Source: CAYYJM01 sp964471755 (GTDB taxonomy: Bacteria > Planctomycetota > Planctomycetia > Gemmatales > Gemmataceae). Taken from it: a DNA stretch of 8,314 bases. A program made the translations under genes and the position numbers. Location of the stretch: contig CAYYJM010000270.1 in NCBI GenBank assembly GCA_964471755.1, positions 1-8,314 on the forward strand, written 5' to 3'. The notes under the pieces were generated by a model, which saw only the letters and a program-made list of their open reading frames with translations, did not search any database and was not told the DNA's origin. Below are positions 1-7,025 of the stretch, piece after piece; position 1 is the first letter of the stretch, and each line of letters opens with the position of its first letter.

Positions 1-30
1 GCCGCTTTCCGTGTAGTCTCTGACAGCCCA

Positions 31-60
31 TTGCACCGCGGCCGGGTCGTGCGGTATACT
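31..60 (+). promoter_or_regulatory. Probable sigma-70-type promoter of the cytochrome/DUF1552 operon
   Basis: A TATACT hexamer at 55-60 matches the -10 consensus at five of six positions. It lies 18 nt downstream of TTGCAC at 31-36, whose first three bases match the -35 consensus. Transcription would begin near 66-68, leaving a leader of about 78 nt before the ATG at 145. The reading frame is open back to position 1 and a TTG at 31 could be read as a start, but that TTG is then the -35 element. This favours the ATG at 145. Inferred from consensus only; planctomycete promoters are poorly characterised. Confidence 0.45.
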
Positions 61-90
61 TTGGCGGTAGACCCGGCCATTACTCCCCCC

Positions 91-104
91 AGGCTGGCCA
101 GCCT
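91..104. repeat. Perfect 14-bp palindrome in the operon leader
   Basis: AGGCTGGCCAGCCT reads the same on both strands. It lies about 25 nt downstream of the predicted transcription start and 40 nt upstream of the start codon. It could be a dimeric repressor operator, or in RNA a 5-bp stem closing a GGCC tetraloop. G+C-rich DNA yields such palindromes by chance more often than average DNA, so a function is not established. Confidence 0.4.
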
Positions 105-144
105 TCCCTCGTTGGACTTCCCCGCTCACCCGGAGCGCTGGTTC

Positions 145-2562
145 ATGCGTACGATCGTTCTCCTCATCGGCCCGGCTGCGCTGCTCGCGGCGCTGTTCAC
201 CCTGGTGCCGGCCACCACCCCGGCCCGCGCGGCCGATCCGAAAAGCGACTTCCAGAAGAACGTCGTCGCCTTCGTCCAGAAGCACTGCGTCAGCTGCCAC
301 GGCGAGAAGAACAAACGCGCCGACCTGACGCTTCATCAGTACACCGACGCGGCGGCGCTCCTGAAGAACCGCAAGGTCTGGCAGCACGTCGCCGATCAGG
401 TGCATCAGGGCATCATGCCGCCCCTGCCGAAGCCACGACCGACCGCCGCCGAGATGGAGGCGTTCCTCGGCACCGTCAACGCCACCTTCGCCGAGGCCGA
501 TCGGAAGGCTCCGCCTGATCCCGGTCGAGTGACCGTTCGCCGACTCAACCGGGCCGAGTACAACAACACCATCCGCGACCTGTGCGGCGTCGATTTCAAC
601 CCCGCCGAGGACTTCCCCTCTGACGACGTCGGCCACGGCTTCGACAACATCGGCGATGTCCTCTCGGTGTCACCGCTGCTCGTCGAGCGCTACCTCGCCG
701 CGGCCGAGGCCATCCTCCAGCGGGCCATCGCGATCGATCCGCCGAAACCGCCGGTGCGGGCCATCGGCAGCCAGTACACCGAGCCGGCCTCGCCCAACCG
801 GCCGCTCCAGGGAGCGTACCGCATCGTTTCCACCGATGGCAAGACGCCGGTCGAGACGGGGCCGCTCCACACGCCCTACAACGTGCCGGCTGACGGCGAG
901 TACGTATTCCGCACCCACGTCTTCGCCGAGCGGGCGGGCGATCAGCCGGTGACGCTCGCCGTCCTCGTTATCGGTGATAATCTGCCGAAGCCGGCGACAA
1001 AGGAGGAACTCGCCCGAATCCACGGCACACCACCGGGACCGGCGATGATCCTGAAGACGATCCCGGTGAAGGGCCGCAGCGCGAAGACGGCCGAGACGAT
1101 CACCGTCGATGTGCCGGCGAACCTCGGCCTCACGCGCACGGCGATCGCCGTGGTCAAGGCCGAGGGGCCGCCCGCGAAGCTCTACGTCCGGGAGATGATG
1201 CTCGAAGGCCCGAAGGACACCCGGCCAGCTTCGCACCGAAAACTGCTCGCCTGCCAGGCGGACGCTCCGCCGCGCGAGAAGGCCCGCGAAATCCTCACTC
1301 GCTTCGCCAGCCGGGCCTATCGTCGGCCGGCGACTTCAGAGGAAATCCAGCGGCTGCTCACCCTCTTCGATGCGAGCCAGAAGCAGGGCGAGAAGTTCGA
1401 GGCGGGCATCGTCTACGCCATGCAGGCGGTGCTGATCTCGCCGAAGTTCCTCTTCCGGGTCGAACTGGACGACCGCCCCGACTCGGCCACGGCCCACCCG
1501 ATCACCGAATGGCAGCTCGCCTCGCGCCTGTCCTACTTCCTCTGGTCGTCGATGCCCGACGAGGAACTCTTCGACCTGGCGCGCAAGGGCGAACTTACGA
1601 AGAACCTCGACGCCCAGGTGAAGCGGATGCTCGCCAGCCCGAAGGCACAGGCGCTCGTCGATAACTTCGCGATGCAGTGGCTCCAGCTGCGTACGCTGAA
1701 GAACGCCAGTCCGGACGCGAAGCTCTTCCCAAAATTCAACGACACGCTCAAGGGGCTGATGCTCCGCGAGACGGAACTGTTCCTGACGGAAATCGTCCGC
1801 GAGGACCGCAGTATTCTCGACCTGATCGATGGCCGATACACCTACCTGAACGGCCAACTGGCCCAGCACTACGGCATCGGCGACACGCTCGGCCACGCCT
1901 GGGGCGACAAGGCCCTGCGCCGCGACAAGAAGATCCCCTGGGAAGAATTCGTCCGGGTGGAGATGCCCGACGCGAACCGGGCCGGCGTGCTGACGCATGC
2001 CAGCGTGCTGACGATCACGAGCAATCCAACGCGAACCTCGCCGGTCAAGCGCGGCCGGTGGATCATGGAACAGTTCCTCGGCACGTCGCCGCCCCCGCCG
2101 CCGCCGAACGTGCCGGAACTGGACGCGCAGAAGCAGACCACCGGCACGCTCCGCCAGCGGATGGAGCAGCACCGCGCGAACCCCGCCTGTGCCGGCTGCC
2201 ATACCCTCATGGACCCGCTCGGCTTCGCGTTCGAGAATTTCGACGCCGTCGGAGCCTGGCGGACCAAGGATGGCGATGGTACGATCGACGCGTCGGGCGT
2301 TCTGCCGGGCGGAAAAACGTTCAAGGGGCCGGCCGAGCTGAAGACGATCTTGAAGGAGAAGCAGGATCTGGTCGCCCGCTGCCTGGCCCAGAAGCTGTTG
2401 ACCTACGCCCTGGGTCGGGGCCTGGAATACTACGACCGCCGGGCGGTGGACTCGATCGTCGCCGCGGTTGGCGCGAAGGACTACAAGATGTCGGCACTGG
2501 TCGGGGCGATCGTCCGGAGCGATCCCTTCCGCCTGCGACGAGGAAAGGAGAGCAACCCATGA
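145..2562 (+). CDS. Secreted planctomycete cytochrome c-like protein (PSCyt1/DUF1587/DUF1595/DUF1592/DUF1588/DUF1585)
   Basis: An 805-residue exported protein of a planctomycete-specific family with unknown substrate, presumably a redox protein outside the cytoplasmic membrane. The start at 145 gives a good signal peptide (about residues 1-29, hydrophobic core then ARA before A-D) and has GGAG 9 nt upstream. Domain order: PSCyt1-type cytochrome c (about 35-115) with the haem-binding CVSCH at 48-52 and a candidate methionine ligand M91 in GIMPP; DUF1587 (127-192, RRLNRAEYNNTIRDL); a beta-rich segment (about 209-355) where relatives carry a CBM60-like carbohydrate-binding module; DUF1595 (374-440); DUF1592 (451-579); DUF1588 (611-705) with a proline run and a second CXXCH, CAGCH at 682-686; DUF1585 (724-797). 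Two haem sites are therefore likely. Length and domain order look complete. The stop overlaps the next start. Family assignment is firm; redox activity and sugar binding are inferred. Confidence 0.93.
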   Translation: MRTIVLLIGPAALLAALFTLVPATTPARAADPKSDFQKNVVAFVQKHCVSCHGEKNKRADLTLHQYTDAAALLKNRKVWQHVADQVHQGIMPPLPKPRPTAAEMEAFLGTVNATFAEADRKAPPDPGRVTVRRLNRAEYNNTIRDLCGVDFNPAEDFPSDDVGHGFDNIGDVLSVSPLLVERYLAAAEAILQRAIAIDPPKPPVRAIGSQYTEPASPNRPLQGAYRIVSTDGKTPVETGPLHTPYNVPADGEYVFRTHVFAERAGDQPVTLAVLVIGDNLPKPATKEELARIHGTPPGPAMILKTIPVKGRSAKTAETITVDVPANLGLTRTAIAVVKAEGPPAKLYVREMMLEGPKDTRPASHRKLLACQADAPPREKAREILTRFASRAYRRPATSEEIQRLLTLFDASQKQGEKFEAGIVYAMQAVLISPKFLFRVELDDRPDSATAHPITEWQLASRLSYFLWSSMPDEELFDLARKGELTKNLDAQVKRMLASPKAQALVDNFAMQWLQLRTLKNASPDAKLFPKFNDTLKGLMLRETELFLTEIVREDRSILDLIDGRYTYLNGQLAQHYGIGDTLGHAWGDKALRRDKKIPWEEFVRVEMPDANRAGVLTHASVLTITSNPTRTSPVKRGRWIMEQFLGTSPPPPPPNVPELDAQKQTTGTLRQRMEQHRANPACAGCHTLMDPLGFAFENFDAVGAWRTKDGDGTIDASGVLPGGKTFKGPAELKTILKEKQDLVARCLAQKLLTYALGRGLEYYDRRAVDSIVAAVGAKDYKMSALVGAIVRSDPFRLRRGKESNP
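2541..2561 (+). promoter_or_regulatory. Ribosome binding site and ATGA stop/start overlap coupling the two operon genes
   Basis: The purine stretch AGGAAAGGAG at 2541-2550 lies 8 nt before the ATG at 2559. That ATG overlaps the upstream TGA (2560-2562) in an ATGA arrangement. This fixes the start of the DUF1552 gene, although its frame stays open for almost 900 bases upstream. It also implies translational coupling, so the two proteins are probably made in linked amounts. Confidence 0.85.
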
Positions 2563-3896
2563 TCTCACGAGCCTGGATTTCACGGCGAACCATCCTGCGC
2601 GGCGTCGGCGTCGGTCTGGCCCTGCCGTGGCTGGAAGCGATGGAACCGCTCGTCCGCCTGGGGCAGGCCGCGGAGAAGAAGGCCCCCGTTCGGGCCGCCT
2701 GGCTGTACGTTCCCAACGGCATCCACATGAAGGACTGGACGCCGACGGAGGAGGGGTCGAACTACACGCTGATGCCGATCCTCAAGCCGCTGGAGGCGCT
2801 CCGGAGCGACCTGCTCCTCCTGTCGAACCTGACGGCGGACAAGGCCCGGCCGCACGGCGACGGCGGCGGCGATCACGCCCGTGCGATGTCCGCGTTCCTG
2901 ACCGGATGCCAGCCGCGCAAGACCGACGGCACCGACATCCGCGCGGGCGTCTCGGCCGACCAGGTCGCCGCCGGGCGCATCGGTCATCAGACCCGGCTGG
3001 CGTCCCTGGAGATCGGAGCCGATCGTGGCTGGATGGCCGGGAACTGCGATTCCGGCTACAGCTGCGCCTACTCCTCGACGCTGTCCTGGCGTGCGGCGAC
3101 GACGCCCGTGCCGAAGGAGGTCAGCCCGAAGCTGATCTTCGAGCGCCTCTTCAGCACGACGCCGAACGCCGAGCGCGTCCGACGCGATGCCCGTCGCAAG
3201 AGCCTGCTCGACTTCGTCCAGGAGGACGCCGCCAGCCTGAAGGGGCAACTCGGCGTCACCGATCAGCGCAAGCTTGACGAGTACTTCTCCAGCGTCCGCG
3301 ATGTCGAGCAGCGGATCGAGCGCGCGGCGCATCTGCCGCCGGTGCAGACGCCGACCCTCAAGGTGCCCGATGGCGTTCCGGGCGATCTGGCCGAGCATCT
3401 TCGTCTGCTGTCGGACCTGCTCGTCCTGGCCTTCCAGACGGACACGACGCGCGTCTGCACGTTCGTCTACGCCAACGAGGGGAGCAATCGGCCCTACCCG
3501 TTCATCGGCGTCAGCGAGGGACACCACGACCTGTCGCACCACGAGAACAAGCCGGCCAAACAGGAGAAGATCGCGAAGATCAACACGTTCCACACGACGC
3601 AGTTGGCCTACCTGCTGACGAAACTCAAGAGCGTGCGGGAAGGAGCGGGCACCCTGCTCGACAGCTGCCTGATCGCCTACGGCTCGGGCAACAGCGACGG
3701 CAATCGTCACAACCACGACGACCTGCCGATCCTGCTCGCCGGCAAGGGGGGGGGCACGATCCAGTCCGGTCGGCACCTGCGTTATCCGAAGGAGACGCCG
3801 GTCGCCAATCTGTGGGTGGCGATGCTCGACCGACTCTGTGGCAACATCGACCGCCTCGGCGACAGCACCGGCAGCCTGCCGGGGTTGCAGGGGTAA
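2559..3896 (+). CDS. DUF1552 (HXXSHH) protein with Tat signal
   Basis: A 445-residue member of the DUF1552 family (Pfam HXXSHH), routinely encoded beside DUF1592-type cytochromes in planctomycetes; biochemical role unknown. The N-terminus has a twin-arginine motif, SRRTILRG at residues 8-15, then a short hydrophobic stretch ending in the family-typical LALPWLEAM, so export of a folded protein by Tat is expected. Other family landmarks are YVPNGIHMKDW (about 48-58), the glycine-rich HGDGGGDHAR (99-108), the signature HDLSHH at 323-328, and a C-terminal SGNSDGNRHNHDDLP block (376-390) rich in potential metal ligands. The last block resembles the end of DUF1501-type, alkaline-phosphatase-like proteins, so a metal-dependent hydrolase fold is possible but unproven. 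Length is normal for the family. A run of nine G (3746-3754) lies in the coding sequence but the frame is intact. It shares an operon with the upstream cytochrome and is probably its periplasmic partner. Confidence 0.93.
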   Translation: MISRAWISRRTILRGVGVGLALPWLEAMEPLVRLGQAAEKKAPVRAAWLYVPNGIHMKDWTPTEEGSNYTLMPILKPLEALRSDLLLLSNLTADKARPHGDGGGDHARAMSAFLTGCQPRKTDGTDIRAGVSADQVAAGRIGHQTRLASLEIGADRGWMAGNCDSGYSCAYSSTLSWRAATTPVPKEVSPKLIFERLFSTTPNAERVRRDARRKSLLDFVQEDAASLKGQLGVTDQRKLDEYFSSVRDVEQRIERAAHLPPVQTPTLKVPDGVPGDLAEHLRLLSDLLVLAFQTDTTRVCTFVYANEGSNRPYPFIGVSEGHHDLSHHENKPAKQEKIAKINTFHTTQLAYLLTKLKSVREGAGTLLDSCLIAYGSGNSDGNRHNHDDLPILLAGKGGGTIQSGRHLRYPKETPVANLWVAMLDRLCGNIDRLGDSTGSLPGLQG

Positions 3897-3915
3897 CAGA
3901 GGCTTCCACAGCGCA

Positions 3916-4080
3916 GTCTGTCAGAGCCGCGCACGCAGCGAGGCCGCAGGCCGAGCGAAGTAAGCGCACCACGACCTGCACGTCAGGGCGGAGGAGACAC
4001 ATCGCCGCCCACGCGTCCGGGCCCCGGTGCGCTTACTCCACTCGGCCTGCGGCCTCGCTGCGTGCGCGGCTCTGACAGAC
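3916..4080. repeat. Long imperfect inverted repeat (55-bp arms, 55-nt spacer) between convergent genes
   Basis: The left arm 3916-3970 and the right arm 4026-4080 are reverse complements at 53 of 55 positions. The two differences fall together near the inner end, where the left arm reads GAGCGAAG and the complement of the right arm reads GAGTGGAG. The spacer 3971-4025 contains a smaller stem, GGGCGG (3986-3991) with CCGCCC (4005-4010). The element fills nearly all of the gap between the DUF1552 stop (3896) and the stop of the minus-strand gene (4086-4084). As RNA from either strand it would form a very stable hairpin and could act as a bidirectional terminator, though no T-run follows either arm. 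It may instead be two opposed copies of a dispersed genomic repeat, or a small transposon-derived element. No transposase or convincing target-site duplication is seen. Confidence 0.9.
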
Positions 4081-4083
4081 AGG

Positions 4084-4644
4084 CTACTTCGTCGTCGGAC
4101 GGGCCGAGACGCAGACGATGACCCGGCATGGTTCACCGGGCGTCTTCGTCTCTTCCCACCAGGCCGGCAGGATAGCCGTTCGGTTCGGCGGCAGAACCAG
4201 CCGCTTCTTCAGGTCGTTCTCGACTCCGCCCGGCCGAGACGAGTGGACCTGGAGATCGAACTCGATGGTTCGACCACCCGTCGGCGCTGTCGGCGTGATC
4301 GTCAACTTCAGGCTTGCACCGTTTGGGTCCCCCTCGTGGAGCTGCACCATCGCCGGCTGACCGGGCGCGGTGACCAGTCGCGGCGAGCAGAGGACGTTCG
4401 CTCCGGGATCGTCCTGGATCGCTTCGAGCAGAGCGAACAGGCCGTGTTCGTCGCACAGTGTCGGTTTCTTGTCGCGGAGCCGGAAGCGACCCTGGAGGGC
4501 CTCGCAGGTCGTCGCCGGGACGCTCAGGAGCCGGACCTCGAACTGGAGCGGCTCCGATCCGCCGCGCGCCGCCGGCTCCTCGGCCGAGGCGGCTCCCATC
4601 GCCACGCTCAACGCTCCCAGACAGAGCCAAACTCGCGGCGTCAT
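4084..4644 (-). CDS. Small exported protein resembling a lone secretin C-terminal domain
   Basis: A 186-residue protein with a signal peptide (residues 1-21, ending A-S-A before E-E-P). The mature part resembles the secretin domain of type II/III secretion proteins. Segment 69-102 follows the pattern in which a helix with LLEAI is followed by NVLCSPRL and then a QPAMVQL strand (secretins: ALxxxxxxNVLSSPRLxxxxxQxAxixxG). Residues 112-133 (LKLTITPTAP, then IEFDLQV) match the following beta hairpin. Residues 149-160 and 174-182 match the last strands. The N0/N1/N2 domains and an evident membrane-crossing hairpin are missing, so it cannot form a conventional gate by itself. Full secretins are usually over 400 residues. 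The start at 4644 is supported by AAGGAG 7 nt upstream and by the signal peptide; an upstream extension to 4800 is open but lacks these. The gene is convergent with DUF1552 and divergent from the TPR gene. The relationship is read from sequence pattern and is tentative; function unknown. Confidence 0.8.
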   Translation of the reverse strand: MTPRVWLCLGALSVAMGAASAEEPAARGGSEPLQFEVRLLSVPATTCEALQGRFRLRDKKPTLCDEHGLFALLEAIQDDPGANVLCSPRLVTAPGQPAMVQLHEGDPNGASLKLTITPTAPTGGRTIEFDLQVHSSRPGGVENDLKKRLVLPPNRTAILPAWWEETKTPGEPCRVIVCVSARPTTK

Positions 4645-4814
4645 CGACAGTCTCCTTGAGCCGGCACAGATCTCCACCGCGCTGCATACCGACCCCGCCG
4701 GGCAAAAGCAACGCCGGCTCTCTGTCTGCCGCCGACGCGTGAATTTGGGTTGTCCCTGCGTCCCGGATCTGGTGAACTGAAGGACGGGCCGAGGCCCCAT
4801 CCGAAGGAGAACGC
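4645..4814. promoter_or_regulatory. Divergent intergenic region with weak promoter candidates for both flanking genes
   Basis: This spacer must carry the start signals for both the minus-strand secretin-like gene and the plus-strand TPR gene. For the minus strand, TTGCTT (complement of 4706-4711) and TATGCA (complement of 4683-4688) are 17 nt apart, with transcription expected near 4676. For the plus strand, TTGTCC (4750-4755) and TGAACT (4773-4778) are also 17 nt apart. Each hexamer matches the sigma-70 consensus at only three or four positions, so these are suggestions. The TPR gene has a clear ribosome site, AAGGAG at 4804-4809, 5 nt before its ATG. Confidence 0.3.
4652..4657 (-). promoter_or_regulatory. 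Shine-Dalgarno sequence of the secretin-like gene
   Basis: AAGGAG on the minus strand lies 7 nt before the ATG at 4644-4642. It decides between this start and the in-frame ATG at 4800, whose extension is Arg/Cys-rich, unlike a normal leader, and would overrun most of the divergent spacer. Confidence 0.8.
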
Positions 4815-7025
4815 ATGTCCGAGAACAGCCCGAAGTCAGCGGCCCGGGCCGCCTACCAGCGCGGCAACGACTGCCTCGATCGCGGCGACCACGACGCCGC
4901 CTGGCAGGCGTACACCGACGCGCTGGCGATCGATCCGAACCACCTCGACGCCCTGTTCAACCGCTCCCTCGTGTCCCTGCAACGCGACGATTACGAGGCC
5001 GCCCGGGCCGATCTCGACGCCATCCTGGCCCGCCATCCCGACGACGCCGACGCCCTTCTTCAGCGCGGCCGGATCTTCGACCTGGAACTGCTCCTCGACG
5101 AGGCCATCGCCGACTTCAACCGGGCTCTGGAGTTGAACCCGGACCTCGTCGAGGCCTCCATCGCCCGCGCCTGGGTCCATTACACCAGCGGCGACCTCGA
5201 CGACTGCCTGGCTGACTGCGAACAGGCCCTGGCCCGTGAGCCGGACAACGCCGAGGCTCTCCGCATCCGGGGTCTGGTCCGCCTTGACCGCGACGACGAT
5301 GCCGCGGCCCTGGCCGACCTCAGCCGCGCCGTCGCTCTCGTCCCCGACGACGCCGAGGCACGCCTCGACCTCGCCCGCGCCCTGTCCGTCACCGAACACT
5401 ATTCCGAGTCGAAGGAGCAGCTCGACCGTCTGCTCGCCCAGGCTCCCGATTTTCTCCCCGCCCTGACCGAACGCGGCCGGGTTCTCCACCTGCTCGACGA
5501 TCTGCACGGAGCGGAGGCCGACTTCGCCCGGGCTCATCATCTGGAGCCGGATGATCCCGAGCCGCTGCTGCGTCTGGGCCAGCTCCGGCTCCAGGCCGGC
5601 GATGCGACCACGGCCATCGACCTCTTCTCGCAGGTCATCGCCCTCGATCCGGACGACGCCAACGGCTGGTATCTGCGTGGCGTCGCTCGCTGCCAGGACG
5701 ATCAGTTCGAGCCGGCCATCGCCGATCTGGAACAGACCCTCGCCCGCAATGATCACCACGCCCTGGCACACTACTACCTCGGCCAGTGCTACCGGGGTCT
5801 GGATCTCAACGAGCAGGCCGTCGGCTCGTTCAGTCGCTTTCTCCAGATGCGGCCCAACGACGCCGACGCCCTGGTCCTGCGCGGTCTGGCCGCCCGCGAC
5901 CTCGGCCAGCCCGAGCAGGCCCTTCGCGATTTCAGCATCGCCGCCCACCTCGAGCCAGACAACACCGAGCCGCTGCTGTACCGCGCTCGCCTGTTCGAGT
6001 CGGCCGGCGCTCTCGACGAGGCTCGCAACGATCTCGACACCGCCCTTGGCCTGCCGAACCTTCACCCCGAGGAGCATGCCGCCCTGCTGCTGGCCCGCTC
6101 GCAGGTTCTCCGCGCCCTGGGTGACGCCGACGCCGCCGAGGCCGACTGCGAGGCCGCCCTTCGGCTCGACCCGGACCAGTGGGTTCCCCGGCTGCAACGC
6201 GGCCTGATCCGCCTCGATCGCGACGACTTCGACGGCGCACTGGAAGACCTTCAGGTCGTCTGCGCGCAGGAGCCGGACAATCCGTCGCTCGTCCTGCCGC
6301 TGGCCATGATCCACCTGCAACGCGCCCATCAGCGTCTGCGACGCGGCGACCTCACCGGGGCTGGCGAGGATCTCGACGAGGCCGTTCGCCTCCGTCCCGA
6401 CGATGCCGATGCCTACGTTCAGCGGGCGACGATGTACCTGCTCAGTGGCGATGCCGATCGCGCGATGGCCGATCTTGACCGCGCCCTGGAGATCGATCCG
6501 CAGCACGCCGAGGGCCTCGCGCGCCGGGCCGCCCTGCGTCTGCTCCCCGATGGCGACAGCTCCAGCGCCTGGGAAGACGCCGAGCTGGCCGTCGAACTCG
6601 ATCCGGAGAACGTCCAGGCTCGCCTGATCCGCGGTCTGGTGCGCGTCCAGATGGGCCTTCGCGAGCAGGCCCTGGAGGATTACGAACACGTCATCGCCCG
6701 GCATCCGCACAACCCGGCCGGCCATCTCGGCCGGTGGATCGTCCACTACGAGGAAGACCAGTTCGCCGAGGCGCTGGCTGACTGCGAGCTGCTGCTGGAG
6801 ATGAATCCGCATCACGCCCTGGCCTACCTGCTGCGGTCGTTCGTTCACGAGGGGCTGGAGGACGCCGTCGAGGCCCTCAACGATCGTGAACGGGCCACCG
6901 AGTTGAATCCTGCCCTGGCCGACATCATGCTCGGCGACATCCAGGCCGGTCGGGTCACGCGACTGACACCGGAACTGATGAAGGCGATCTGCGACGACCT
7001 GTTTCGCCGCACCGGCCCGGGGTGA
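4815..7025 (+). CDS. Cytoplasmic TPR solenoid protein, about 20 tetratricopeptide repeats
   Basis: A 736-residue acidic protein, almost entirely tetratricopeptide repeats. After eight leading residues, 20 units tile residues 9-700 without gaps. Units 1-11 are exactly 34 residues each (9-382). Unit 12 has 37, unit 13 has 35, unit 15 has 41 (an extra turn with HQRLRRG), and unit 17 has 35; the others have 34. The typical pattern is A-L-x-x-R-G early, G/D-D in the turn, A-x-x-D-x-x-x-A-L in the second helix, and a closing D-P-D/N. A non-TPR tail (701-736) containing LTPELMKAICDDLFRR probably forms a capping helix. There is no signal peptide, membrane segment or catalytic domain, so a cytoplasmic scaffold or adaptor is likely; its partner is unknown. 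The start is supported by AAGGAG 5 nt upstream. Homoserine dehydrogenase follows 79 bp later on the same strand, so co-transcription is possible. Confidence 0.92.
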   Translation: MSENSPKSAARAAYQRGNDCLDRGDHDAAWQAYTDALAIDPNHLDALFNRSLVSLQRDDYEAARADLDAILARHPDDADALLQRGRIFDLELLLDEAIADFNRALELNPDLVEASIARAWVHYTSGDLDDCLADCEQALAREPDNAEALRIRGLVRLDRDDDAAALADLSRAVALVPDDAEARLDLARALSVTEHYSESKEQLDRLLAQAPDFLPALTERGRVLHLLDDLHGAEADFARAHHLEPDDPEPLLRLGQLRLQAGDATTAIDLFSQVIALDPDDANGWYLRGVARCQDDQFEPAIADLEQTLARNDHHALAHYYLGQCYRGLDLNEQAVGSFSRFLQMRPNDADALVLRGLAARDLGQPEQALRDFSIAAHLEPDNTEPLLYRARLFESAGALDEARNDLDTALGLPNLHPEEHAALLLARSQVLRALGDADAAEADCEAALRLDPDQWVPRLQRGLIRLDRDDFDGALEDLQVVCAQEPDNPSLVLPLAMIHLQRAHQRLRRGDLTGAGEDLDEAVRLRPDDADAYVQRATMYLLSGDADRAMADLDRALEIDPQHAEGLARRAALRLLPDGDSSSAWEDAELAVELDPENVQARLIRGLVRVQMGLREQALEDYEHVIARHPHNPAGHLGRWIVHYEEDQFAEALADCELLLEMNPHHALAYLLRSFVHEGLEDAVEALNDRERATELNPALADIMLGDIQAGRVTRLTPELMKAICDDLFRRTGPG

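Noticed and set aside
18..26. CTCTGACAG at the left edge, identical to 4070-4078 in the right arm of the inverted repeat
   Set aside because: Only nine bases match and the sequence to the left does not follow the arm convincingly. It could be a decayed copy of the same repeat, but chance is a sufficient explanation.
31..144. N-terminal extension of the cytochrome gene from the TTG at 31 or from beyond the window
   Set aside because: The frame is open to position 1, but starting at 145 places a normal signal peptide at the N-terminus. The TTG coincides with a -35-like element, and GGAG precedes the ATG at 145.
2062..2124. Poly-proline stretch (TSPPPPPPNVPEL) in the cytochrome
   Set aside because: A proline run at this place is, as I recall it, a usual part of the DUF1588 domain, so it is not a novelty of this protein.
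1336..2583. Minus-strand open frame of about 415 codons opposite the cytochrome gene, and a similar one at 2580-3776
   Set aside because: Both lie wholly over well-supported plus-strand genes and have the Arg/Gly-rich composition expected of an antisense shadow in G+C-rich DNA.
3812..4075. Small open frames running through the inverted repeat on both strands
   Set aside because: They are formed by the repeat arms themselves and by the end of the DUF1552 gene in another frame, have no credible ribosome site, and give similar peptides on both strands only because the arms are complementary.
3900..4085. AGGCT on both sides of the inverted repeat (3900-3904 and 4081-4085) as a target-site duplication
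   Set aside because: The left copy is separated from the arm by 11 bases while the right copy touches the arm, and five bases match easily by chance, so it is not good evidence for transposition.
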